From an uncultured Campylobacter sp. (lineage in GTDB: Bacteria > Campylobacterota > Campylobacteria > Campylobacterales > Campylobacteraceae), in NCBI RefSeq assembly GCF_938045405.1, contig NZ_CALIMW010000030.1:1-13415 (forward strand): a stretch of 13,415 nt of DNA, written 5' to 3'. A program made the translations under genes and the position numbers. The notes under the pieces are model-generated. The model made no database searches and had not been told where the DNA came from. It saw only the letters and a list, made by a program, of their open reading frames with translations. Shown one piece after another: positions 8,061-13,415 of the stretch; within the stretch, counting starts at the first letter, position 1; every line of letters begins with the position of its first letter.

Positions 8061-8652
8061 CTCGTTCCTTTCGTGAGTTCATAAAGTGATTTTCCATACG
8101 TTTAAATAACCTAAAAAATAGATATAAAATTCCGCCTATGATAGGTATCGCAAAATACCAGTGTTGCTCGATTAGCCGCAGCCCGCTCCAGATCTCCTCG
8201 CCAAAATACCACGCCAAAACCATCGTCGCGCCCGACCAGCACCAAGCACTAAAAAGATTGATAATCGCAAATTTCTTTGCGCTGTAGCGAGTGATGCCGA
8301 TACTCATCGGGATGATGACGCGGAAGCCATACATATAGCGCTGCATTAAAATTATCGGCCAGCCGTAGCGTTGCAAAAGCAGGTGCGCGATCGCAAATTT
8401 TCGGCGCTGTGCCGCGAGCTTTTTACTGATATATTTTTTATTGTAGCGACCGATATAAAAATAAAACTGATCGCCGCAAAATGCCCCAAGGCCCGCAACA
8501 AAGATACCTAGCGGCAAATTTATATGTCCCTCGTGCGCCATTATGCCGCCTAAAATCAGTGCGATTTCGCCTTCTAAAATACACCAAACAAAAAGCACGA
8601 TATAGGCGTATTGGTGGTATTCTTGTAATAAATTTTTAAGTAGCTCTTCCAA
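8035..8652 (-). CDS. DedA-family membrane protein
   Basis: DedA (SNARE-associated/VTT) proteins are inner-membrane proteins; members have been shown to recycle undecaprenyl phosphate or other lipids and to help keep the proton gradient. Motifs: LEGEIALILGG, GAFCGDQFYFYIGRY, the conserved RYMYGFRVIIPMSIGIT (RxxxGxR type) and several hydrophobic helices, with a basic C-terminal tail. Length (~205 aa) is typical. Start: the open frame extends into apt, but AGAGG lies seven bases before TTG at 8652, whereas GTG at 8658, which overlaps the apt TGA, would have only one base of spacing. I therefore favour TTG 8652; GTG 8658 is the alternative. The 3' end overlaps pepA by 26 bases. Confidence 0.9.
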   Translation of the reverse strand: MEELLKNLLQEYHQYAYIVLFVWCILEGEIALILGGIMAHEGHINLPLGIFVAGLGAFCGDQFYFYIGRYNKKYISKKLAAQRRKFAIAHLLLQRYGWPIILMQRYMYGFRVIIPMSIGITRYSAKKFAIINLFSAWCWSGATMVLAWYFGEEIWSGLRLIEQHWYFAIPIIGGILYLFFRLFKRMENHFMNSRKERDESKTARS

Positions 8653-8654
8653 AA

Positions 8655-9203
8655 TCACGCCTCTAAAACGCAATAAACGTTTGTGCGACGCGAAAACTCG
8701 CCTAGATCGTTTAACTCGCGTAAATTTAGCAAAAAGCAGGCTTCGACGCACTTAGCCTGCGTCTGCGCAATGAGATCTAATGCCGCTCGTGCGGTGCCTC
8801 CGGTGGCGATAAGATCGTCGATTAGCAGCACCTTGGCATCTTGCACGCCGGAGAATGCATCCACATGCATCTCGACCTGATCGAAGCCATATTCAAGGCT
8901 GTATTTTTGCGAAATCGTGATATAAGGAAGCTTCTTTGGCTTTCTAATCGGCACAAAAGCAACCCTCAACCTCGCAGCAAGTGCCGCTGCAAAAATAAAT
9001 CCGCGACTTTCTATGCCTACTATGTAATCAAGTCCGTAATCAGCGTAGCGCTCGGCTAGATGATCAAGCAGGAAATTAAACGCCTCGCGATCGCCTACGA
9101 GCGTCGTGATATCGTAAAACAAAATACCGGGCTTTGGGAAGTCGCGCACGGTGCGGATCGAGCGAAATAAATAGCTTTTTTGCTCGCTGCTTAGGCTTTT
9201 CAT
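8655..9203 (-). CDS. apt: Adenine phosphoribosyltransferase
   Basis: Cytosolic purine-salvage enzyme: adenine plus PRPP gives AMP and pyrophosphate. The 182 residues match the family. Visible: IRTVRDFPKPGILFYDITTL near the N-terminus, ESRGF (65-69), the YSLEYG segment (101-106) characteristic of Apt, and the PRPP-binding loop VLLIDDLIATGGT (125-137) with the paired aspartates. The start ATG is preceded by AGAGG six bases upstream and overlaps the TGA of the small coiled-coil gene (ATGA). Its own TGA carries the ribosome binding site of the DedA gene. Nothing appears missing. Confidence 0.96.
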   Translation of the reverse strand: MKSLSSEQKSYLFRSIRTVRDFPKPGILFYDITTLVGDREAFNFLLDHLAERYADYGLDYIVGIESRGFIFAAALAARLRVAFVPIRKPKKLPYITISQKYSLEYGFDQVEMHVDAFSGVQDAKVLLIDDLIATGGTARAALDLIAQTQAKCVEACFLLNLRELNDLGEFSRRTNVYCVLEA

Positions 9204-9442
9204 AGCTTACCTCTTTTCAATCTTGCGTTTTGGATTTTTAAGCTGCAGTTTTCGCTCTCCTCGTTTTGCAGAGCCTCGATGCCGAAGCGAAGGGCAGTTT
9301 TGAGCTTTTCGTTATCGCTTTTAAGCTTTAAAATTTTTTCTTCGCTCTTGCGGAGCAAAGCATAAATTTTAGAATTTTTTCGTATCGATAAAATAAGTAG
9401 CGCTGCAAAAAATAGCGCTAAAACACCTAATGCTATGCTCAT
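9200..9442 (-). CDS. Small membrane-anchored coiled-coil protein (80 aa)
   Basis: Residues 3-20 (IALGVLALFFAALLILSI) form one hydrophobic helix; the rest, from about residue 28, is a charged Leu/Glu/Lys heptad-like helix (LLRKSEEKILKLKSDNEKL), with a basic end. This predicts an inner-membrane anchor with a cytoplasmic coiled coil, a layout shared by divisome and envelope scaffold proteins, but no family is recognised. GGAGG lies six bases before the ATG, inside the last codons of rpiB, and the ATGA overlap with rpiB plus the ATGA overlap with apt make it a genuine, translationally coupled member of the cluster. Confidence 0.8.
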   Translation of the reverse strand: MSIALGVLALFFAALLILSIRKNSKIYALLRKSEEKILKLKSDNEKLKTALRFGIEALQNEESENCSLKIQNARLKRGKL

Positions 9443-10809
9443 TGCTCGCCTCCTTTATTTGAATTTGCAAAGCGCATAGTAGCGGGTGTTGCGTTAAAAT
9501 AGGCAGAATTTAAGCTTTTAAAATCTATGCTAGAAAGATTTGCTTCCTTTAAATTTACGCTCGTAATAGCAAAATTCGCATCTGTTAAACCCGCATTAGC
9601 GCAATTTACGTTTTTTGGCTTAACGCTCATGTAAACGGAATTTGTAACCTTTAAATTTATAATTGTTGGGTTCAAACCGACAAAATCTTTGCGGCTAGCT
9701 TTTTGAGTGAAATTTTTCTCACAAACATTCTCACGCGTAAAATTTAACGTAGAATTTGCGCCAGTGGAATTTTTATCCAATGGAGTTTTCCCATCAAAGA
9801 TTATCTTTGCATGTGTAGAATTTAAATCTATATGATGTGCACCGCAAAAGCCTATCAAGGAATTCTCGCCGGTAAAGAAGGGATTTTTATCGTTAAGGCT
9901 CCACACAAAATTTAATGCGGAATCCGTGCCGATGGAATTTTTGCAAGAAGGGATTTCGCTTGCGAAGCTTGATTTAGAATTCCGCCCATTTAAATTAGCG
10001 TCACAGCTTTGTTCCGCAAAATTTCGAGCGGAATTCTGCATGGAATTCGCTTCGTCAAATCCATGCACACAATTCGCACTGCCGCAAGCACCTAGCTTTG
10101 CGACGCGCTTAATGTGCCTACCGCCCGCGAAATCGGTACTAAAAAACGCTCTAATCATATCTTCGATCACCAGCGCGCCCATTAATCGCTCGCCGAAGGC
10201 TAGGACGTTGGCGTCGTTGTGCTCTCTAGCTAGTCTAGCGCTCGTCGCGTCATGACACAGCGCGCAGCGGATGTGAGCGTGGCGGTTTGCGGCGATGCTG
10301 ATACCGATGCCCGTACCGCAAATCAAAACGCCGTAAATGCCGTAGTCGGTGGAATTTAAAATTTTATCTTTGCTCGCATTCTGGCTTACGGCTGCGTTTA
10401 CGCAGGTAGTCATGCTTTCGCTAGCGTTAAAATTTTGACGACTAGCGTTTTTAACAGCGTTAAAATTTTCATTTTTCCCGCTACATTGCACGGCGTCGTT
10501 AAAATTTCCACAGCCGTTTATACTCGCGCCGAAATTTTCACTGCCGCCCGCTTCGGAATTTTCCGCGGCTGCAGCGGAATTTTTGCCGCTATTTTCTTTA
10601 AAATTTTCGCTCCGCGCGCAAGCTTCGCACTCGGCTAAAATTTTATCCGCCAGCGCGCCCGCAAAATCGGGATAATCCACACTCGCTTCGGCACTATACG
10701 TGCCAAGATCAACCGCTTCGTAACCTAAAGCGGCGAGCGCTTTTTTGGCTTGCTCCTTGGCATGAAAGCCCGCGTGATCGCTCGCTATGAAAATTTTATT
10801 TATTTGCAT
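9439..10809 (-). CDS. rpiB: Ribose-5-phosphate isomerase B with large low-complexity insertion and tail
   Basis: RpiB interconverts ribulose-5-phosphate and ribose-5-phosphate in the cytosol. The core is complete: ASDHAGF (9-15), VDYPDFA (44-50), the catalytic-Cys loop ICGTGIGIS (163-171), CHDATSARLAREHNDANVL as the mobile substrate loop, and the phosphate-binding pair Arg231/Arg235 in GGRHIKRVAKL. The family is usually about 145-155 residues; this protein has 456. Residues 62-153 are an Asn/Ser/Ala/Phe-rich insertion placed just before the strand leading to the catalytic Cys, and 242-456 are a similar tail. Removing both leaves about 148 residues, exactly family size. The start is supported by AAGGAG, which overlaps the lepB stop. 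The stop overlaps the next gene (ATGA), so the tail is truly in frame to a coupled neighbour. Core identity is certain; the role of the extra parts is unknown. Confidence 0.93.
   Translation of the reverse strand: MQINKIFIASDHAGFHAKEQAKKALAALGYEAVDLGTYSAEASVDYPDFAGALADKILAECEACARSENFKENSGKNSAAAAENSEAGGSENFGASINGCGNFNDAVQCSGKNENFNAVKNASRQNFNASESMTTCVNAAVSQNASKDKILNSTDYGIYGVLICGTGIGISIAANRHAHIRCALCHDATSARLAREHNDANVLAFGERLMGALVIEDMIRAFFSTDFAGGRHIKRVAKLGACGSANCVHGFDEANSMQNSARNFAEQSCDANLNGRNSKSSFASEIPSCKNSIGTDSALNFVWSLNDKNPFFTGENSLIGFCGAHHIDLNSTHAKIIFDGKTPLDKNSTGANSTLNFTRENVCEKNFTQKASRKDFVGLNPTIINLKVTNSVYMSVKPKNVNCANAGLTDANFAITSVNLKEANLSSIDFKSLNSAYFNATPATMRFANSNKGGEQ
9442..10086 (-). repeat. Asn-rich RpiB tail built on GGAATTT-type words
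   Basis: On the plus strand the tail-coding DNA carries GAATTT or GAATTC at 9506, 9638, 9752, 9767, 9818, 9860, 9935, 9977, 10031 and 10043, usually preceded by G or TA, plus many AAATTT words. Translated leftward these give the recurring NS, NF and KF pairs. Residues 419-433 (NLKEA NLSSI DFKSL) fall into a five-residue register like pentapeptide repeats, but only for about three units. Confidence 0.6.
10351..10626 (-). repeat. Low-complexity insertion inside RpiB
   Basis: The DNA for residues 62-153 contains an exact 14-base direct repeat, AGCGTTAAAATTTT, at 10423-10436 and 10456-10469, a near copy at about 10497, and further GGAATTT and GAAATTTT words. The direct repeat encodes the recurring NFNA. 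Composition differs sharply from the flanking catalytic core. Confidence 0.65.
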
Positions 10810-10818
10810 TGCCGCTCC

Positions 10819-11664
10819 TTATTTTTGCTCATAGATTAGGCTCTCGTCGTTTTGCAAGGTATCGACAAAGCGCCCGATTCGCTCCCAGCGGATCTTGCGA
10901 TCGGCGTCAATACTAAAATAGGTAAACCATGGCTTGCCGACGATCAGACGATAAGGTACCGGACCCCAGAAGCGGCTATCGGCGGAATTATTTCGATTAT
11001 CGCCTATCATAAAATACTCATCCTGCGGCACTTTGATGTAAAAGGCATTGAAGCTTATCCCCGCAGCTTCGAAGCTGTGAGGAATTTCGCTTAGGCTAAT
11101 GGGTTTCATAGAAAATTCACCCTTCTCAAGTGCGATTTTGACATTTGTTAGCATTGAGTTTCTAGCATTAGGGTCGTAGTGAATGCCCTTAAATTTATAT
11201 GGCTCTTTGACATATTTTTCGCCACCTAAAATCACAATGTCGCGAGCATCATAGTTCGCAGCAATGAACTCGTCGCCTTCATGCGGACGAAGGTAGAAAT
11301 TATTCAGATCAAATATCACCTCGTCGCCGCCTACGGCAAAATTTCGCTTTACAAAGTGCATTTTTTCATTAAGCGGATAGCGAAAAACCACGATGTCGCC
11401 GCGTTTCGGACCCTCGCCTCGGATAATATGCCCGTCGCCATCGCTATCAGGAGCAACCTGCCACTCTACAAACGGGATATGCGGTGTCGGAATGCCGTAG
11501 CTAAATTTTTTAACGAATAAAAAATCACCCTCCAAAAGCGTAGTGCGCATCGATCCGCTGGGGATTACGAAGGCTTGCGCCACAAAAAGGATGACAAATA
11601 AAACGACGATAACCGTTCCCGTCCAACTCGATAAAAATTTGTAAATTTTACTTAGTATTTTCAT
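10819..11664 (-). CDS. lepB: Signal peptidase I
   Basis: An inner-membrane serine protease (S26) that cleaves signal peptides from exported proteins on the periplasmic side. The 281 residues show one N-terminal membrane helix (about 17-34), the catalytic Ser38 in IPSGSM, the general-base Lys106 in HFVKRNFAVGGDEV, and box E GDNRNNSADSRFWGPV (221-236). The ATG abuts the folD stop (TAAATG), and its own TAA forms part of the rpiB ribosome binding site. The insertion between boxes D and E (about 120-215) is of ordinary size for Campylobacter-type enzymes as far as I can judge. It is presumably the general signal peptidase; whether a second copy exists cannot be seen here. Confidence 0.96.
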   Translation of the reverse strand: MKILSKIYKFLSSWTGTVIVVLFVILFVAQAFVIPSGSMRTTLLEGDFLFVKKFSYGIPTPHIPFVEWQVAPDSDGDGHIIRGEGPKRGDIVVFRYPLNEKMHFVKRNFAVGGDEVIFDLNNFYLRPHEGDEFIAANYDARDIVILGGEKYVKEPYKFKGIHYDPNARNSMLTNVKIALEKGEFSMKPISLSEIPHSFEAAGISFNAFYIKVPQDEYFMIGDNRNNSADSRFWGPVPYRLIVGKPWFTYFSIDADRKIRWERIGRFVDTLQNDESLIYEQK

Positions 11665-12522
11665 TTAAGCTCTTTGTCTTAAGCGATTTTTCGCCGATTT
11701 TATCGTGTTGCTAAGAAGCATCGCGATCGTCATCGGCCCCACGCCTCCAGGCACGGGAGTAATTAGCGAGCATTTTGACGCGACCGCGTCAAAATCGACG
11801 TCGCCTCTTAGCTTGCCGTCCTCGCCGCGATTGATCCCAACATCGATCACCACTGCACCCTCTTTTACCATATCTGCGCTCACAAAATGCGCCTTGCCGA
11901 CCGCGGCAACCAAAATGTCGGCGTCTGCGCAAAGCTGCTTTAGGTTTTTCGTCTTGCTATGAGCGATAGTGACGGTGGCGTCGGCATTTAGCAGCAGGCT
12001 TGCCATCGGCTTTCCGACGATATTGCTGCGGCCTAGCACGACGGCGTTTTTACCCACTATCTGCACGCCGTATTCCTCAAGCAGGCGCATCACGCCAAGC
12101 GGAGTGCAAGGCACAAAACCGTCCGCAAGCCCGCTAGTAAGCTTGCCTACGTTTATCGCGCTAAATCCGTCCACGTCCTTTTGTGGGCTTATTTTTTCTA
12201 AAATTTTATTCGTATCAATGTGCTTTGGAAGCGGCAACTGCACCAAGATGCCGTCGATACATTCGTCATCGTTTAAATTTTCTATCAGTTCTAAAAGCGC
12301 CGCCTCGCTCACATCGGAGTTCAAGCGGTGCGCTACGGAGCGGATCCCACAGGCGGCGCAGGCTTTCTCCTTGCTCGCGACATAGGTCTTGCTTGCCGCA
12401 TCATCGCCTACTAAAATCACCGCCAGCGCGGGCTTTACGCCCTTTGCGGCAAGATCCGAAGCGGCCGATTTGATCTCATCTTTTACCTTCGCGCTTATGC
12501 TTTTGCCGTCGATTAAAGTCAT
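11665..12522 (-). CDS. folD: Bifunctional methylene-THF dehydrogenase/methenyl-THF cyclohydrolase
   Basis: FolD oxidises 5,10-methylene-tetrahydrofolate to methenyl-THF with NADP and hydrolyses it to 10-formyl-THF, feeding purine and formyl-Met synthesis. The 285 residues are normal. Visible: the catalytic YVASK (Tyr47, Lys51), DGILVQLPLPKHID (90-103), KDVDGF (115-120), the dinucleotide-binding VVLGRSNIVGKPMA (161-174) and the closing PVPGGVGPMT (256-265). AAAAAGG precedes the ATG by six bases. It is the first gene of the cluster, with a possible promoter 40 bases upstream. Its 10-formyl-THF product and the downstream apt both bear on purine supply, a loose functional link. Confidence 0.97.
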   Translation of the reverse strand: MTLIDGKSISAKVKDEIKSAASDLAAKGVKPALAVILVGDDAASKTYVASKEKACAACGIRSVAHRLNSDVSEAALLELIENLNDDECIDGILVQLPLPKHIDTNKILEKISPQKDVDGFSAINVGKLTSGLADGFVPCTPLGVMRLLEEYGVQIVGKNAVVLGRSNIVGKPMASLLLNADATVTIAHSKTKNLKQLCADADILVAAVGKAHFVSADMVKEGAVVIDVGINRGEDGKLRGDVDFDAVASKCSLITPVPGGVGPMTIAMLLSNTIKSAKNRLRQRA

Positions 12523-12541
12523 TTAAAGCCTTTTTGAGAAA

Positions 12542-12558
12542 TAGGGAATGTTACCCTA
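12542..12558. promoter_or_regulatory. Inverted repeat in the folD leader
   Basis: TAGGG, seven bases, CCCTA: a 5-bp inverted repeat between the candidate -10 box and the folD ribosome binding site. It could be an operator or a small leader hairpin; it is too short to interpret. Confidence 0.2.
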
Positions 12559-12561
12559 AAA

Positions 12562-12567
12562 TTTATA
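12562..12567 (-). promoter_or_regulatory. Candidate -10 box for the folD cluster
   Basis: Read leftward the sequence is TATAAA within TTTTATAAATTTTAGGG, about 40 bases before the folD ATG and in an AT-rich upstream stretch (to about 12665), as Campylobacter vegetative promoters show. Several similar boxes occur nearby, so the exact position is uncertain. Confidence 0.35.
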
Positions 12568-12836
12568 AAATTTAGATTTATTCAGCGGGATTTTATGGGA
12601 ATTTGAAAGAATTTTAAAAAGAATTTCGTCCTAAATTTAAGCCTATTTAAATAAGCCTAAATTTTATCGTTATTATAGACGGACAAACGCCTTGGCGCCG
12701 CTACGCTCAGGCCGAGACGCTGCTAAGGCTCGTATTGCAGGCTTGAGAGCTTTTGTCCACGAATGAGCAAAAACTACAATGTTTCCATTTTCTCGCCGTT
12801 AAACGTCTCGTATCGTCGCCCGCCGCGCAATATACG

Positions 12837-12974
12837 CTATGCATAATAGTAGCCTGTATAATGGTGGCTCGGCGCCTTATTTCGCTCTGGCTCTGGGACA
12901 TCTTGCGGTCCGCTCCTAGAGCAGCCGCATAGAAACAGCGCCGCACACAGAAACAAAACGATCTTTTTCACCAT
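12837..12974 (-). CDS. Very small lipoprotein (45 aa)
   Basis: ATG at 12972-12974, with AAAGGA just upstream, opens MVKKIVLFLCAALFLCGC: a basic N-terminus, a hydrophobic core and a lipobox (LCGC) whose Cys18 would be lipidated. The mature peptide is a short polar chain, CSRSGPQDVPEPERNKAPS then HHYTGYYYA, ending at TAG 12837-12839. Such a chain would be tethered to the membrane with almost no folded domain. No family is recognised. In frame beyond the TAG are 20 further protein-like codons, so the gene may once have been longer. A longer open frame on the same strand (12707-12946) is in another register and has no signal sequence; it is treated as a shadow. Confidence 0.6.
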   Translation of the reverse strand: MVKKIVLFLCAALFLCGCSRSGPQDVPEPERNKAPSHHYTGYYYA

Positions 12975-13168
12975 ATATCCTTTTCAAAATTTTTATAATT
13001 TTATCTTTGATTGGTTGCAAAATTTCATAAAATTTTTCAAAGCACTCATAAAAATTTTATCCCCTTTGAAATTTAAAATTTTGGCGAATTCTAACGACAC
13101 AAATTTCGTCAAAATTTAGGCTTCGCGCAGCTTACAATCTCGCTAAAAAATTAAAATTCTGGCGACTC

Positions 13169-13189
13169 AAATCGTATTTAGTACGATTT
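13169..13189. repeat. Hairpin AAATCGTA/TACGATTT
   Basis: A perfect 8-bp stem with a five-base loop (TTTAG). There is no real T run on either side; it could be a secondary terminator or 3'-end hairpin for the permease transcript. Confidence 0.35.
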
Positions 13190-13277
13190 TACGCTATGCG
13201 CGCCGTGCAAGATCGCGTAGCTTCTATTTTGCGCGTCGAAATGCCGCGCTAAATACACTGCTAAATACAACCGCGCC

Positions 13278-13314
13278 GCTTTGGAATTTTAAAATTTAGC
13301 TAAATTTTAAAGCG
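13278..13314 (-). terminator. Palindrome/possible terminator after the permease gene
   Basis: Positions 13288-13311 form a perfect 24-base palindrome centred on AGCT, and CGCTTT (13278-13283) and AAAGCG (13309-13314) can add a G+C-containing outer stem. It begins 13 bases past the permease stop in the direction of transcription. Terminator is the likeliest reading, but no T tail follows. Confidence 0.4.
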
Positions 13315-13326
13315 TCGCGTTTAAAT

Positions 13327-13415
13327 TTACTCGTTACGCAGTGTTTGCAGCACGTCGATCTGCGTGGCTTTTTTGGCCGGGTACCACGACGAAAGCGCCA
13401 CGATAAGCACCGCGC
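13327..13415 (-). CDS. FtsX-like ABC-transporter permease, LolC/LolE type (C-terminal end only)
   Basis: The frame enters at the window edge and ends at TAA 13327-13329. The visible 28 residues are a hydrophobic helix end (AVLIVALSSWYPAKKAT) followed by QIDVLQTLRNE, the characteristic C-terminus of FtsX-domain permeases of the LolC/LolE/MacB superfamily (YPA..A...P/D..LR). LolC/E work with LolD in the inner membrane to release lipoproteins toward the outer membrane. With so little visible, LolE-type is likely but MacB-type is possible. The neighbouring small lipoprotein gene is suggestive context but not proof. Confidence 0.75.
   Translation of the reverse strand, partial: AVLIVALSSWYPAKKATQIDVLQTLRNE

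Larger units (their letters stand above)
12523..12836. other. Gap between the small lipoprotein gene and folD
   Basis: Positions 12774-12836 continue the lipoprotein frame beyond its stop. Positions 12665-12773 are more G+C-rich and open in several frames on both strands, one plus-strand frame reading VIIDGQTPWRRYAQAETLL, but no start, ribosome binding site or known motif supports a gene. Positions 12523-12660 are AT-rich and contain the probable folD promoter. Confidence 0.4.
12975..13326. other. Intergenic region between the permease and the lipoprotein gene
   Basis: About 350 bases without a gene. It is rich in AAATTT words at 12980-13110, holds an 8-bp hairpin at 13169-13189 and a long palindrome at 13288-13311 next to the permease stop, and probably carries the lipoprotein promoter (TATAAA read leftward at 12992-12997 is one weak candidate). 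Confidence 0.45.

Noticed and set aside
9926..10638. Plus-strand open frames opposite rpiB.
   Set aside because: Shadows of the coding strand; no start signals or family features.
11705..12473. Long plus-strand open frames opposite folD.
   Set aside because: They are antisense shadows of a clear folD gene, Ser/Pro/Ala-rich without motifs.
12707..12946. 79-residue minus-strand open frame overlapping the lipoprotein gene.
   Set aside because: A different frame with no ribosome binding site; the overlapping frame from 12974 has a textbook lipoprotein signal and a Shine-Dalgarno.
1..13415. CRISPR arrays, rRNA/tRNA genes, complete insertion sequences, integrases.
   Set aside because: No regularly spaced repeats, no RNA-gene signatures and no transposase or integrase motifs were seen.

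Overview
The window looks like chromosomal DNA of a Campylobacter-type epsilonproteobacterium (Campylobacterota), more likely one of the higher-G+C oral species than C. jejuni. This rests on the gene families, on genes packed end to end, and on AAATTT/AAAATTTT words that saturate the gaps and even enter coding sequence. The species is inference.

Left part (1-3934, plus strand). The tail of an unrecognised gene ends at 204. After an AT-rich gap of about 650 bases comes a large TonB-dependent outer-membrane receptor of the haemoglobin/transferrin/lactoferrin class (858-3886). It is broken at four places: a blocked start region, TAA at 2211, a frameshift between about 2840 and 2876, and TAG at 2948. 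The rest is well preserved, so decay looks recent. A possible Fur-box/-10 region precedes it and a strong hairpin follows.

Middle part (3935-5495). This is a decayed, gene-poor zone. It holds remnants of a plus-strand membrane protein (4081-4375), one intact minus-strand orphan gene for a two-helix membrane protein with an excellent Shine-Dalgarno (4398-4847), several hairpins, and short open stretches without starts.

Right part (12522 down to 5496, minus strand). Eight genes are packed head to tail, with gaps of 0-9 bases or overlaps of up to 26: folD, lepB, rpiB, an 80-residue membrane-anchored coiled-coil protein, apt, a DedA-family protein, pepA and ychF. They serve one-carbon metabolism, signal-peptide removal, pentose-phosphate interconversion, adenine salvage, membrane lipid-carrier function, peptide turnover and a ribosome-associated ATPase. 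They look like a housekeeping transcription unit rather than one pathway. The striking member is RpiB: its catalytic core is complete, but it is three times normal size because of an Asn/Ser/Phe-rich internal insertion (about 90 residues) and tail (about 215 residues), both built around recurring GGAATTT and TTAAAATTTT words.

Right end (12523-13415). A very small lipoprotein gene (12837-12974) is followed in frame by 20 more protein-like codons beyond its TAG. At the edge lies the C-terminal end of an FtsX/LolC/LolE-type ABC-transporter permease (13327-13415, running off the window), followed by a palindrome that may terminate it.
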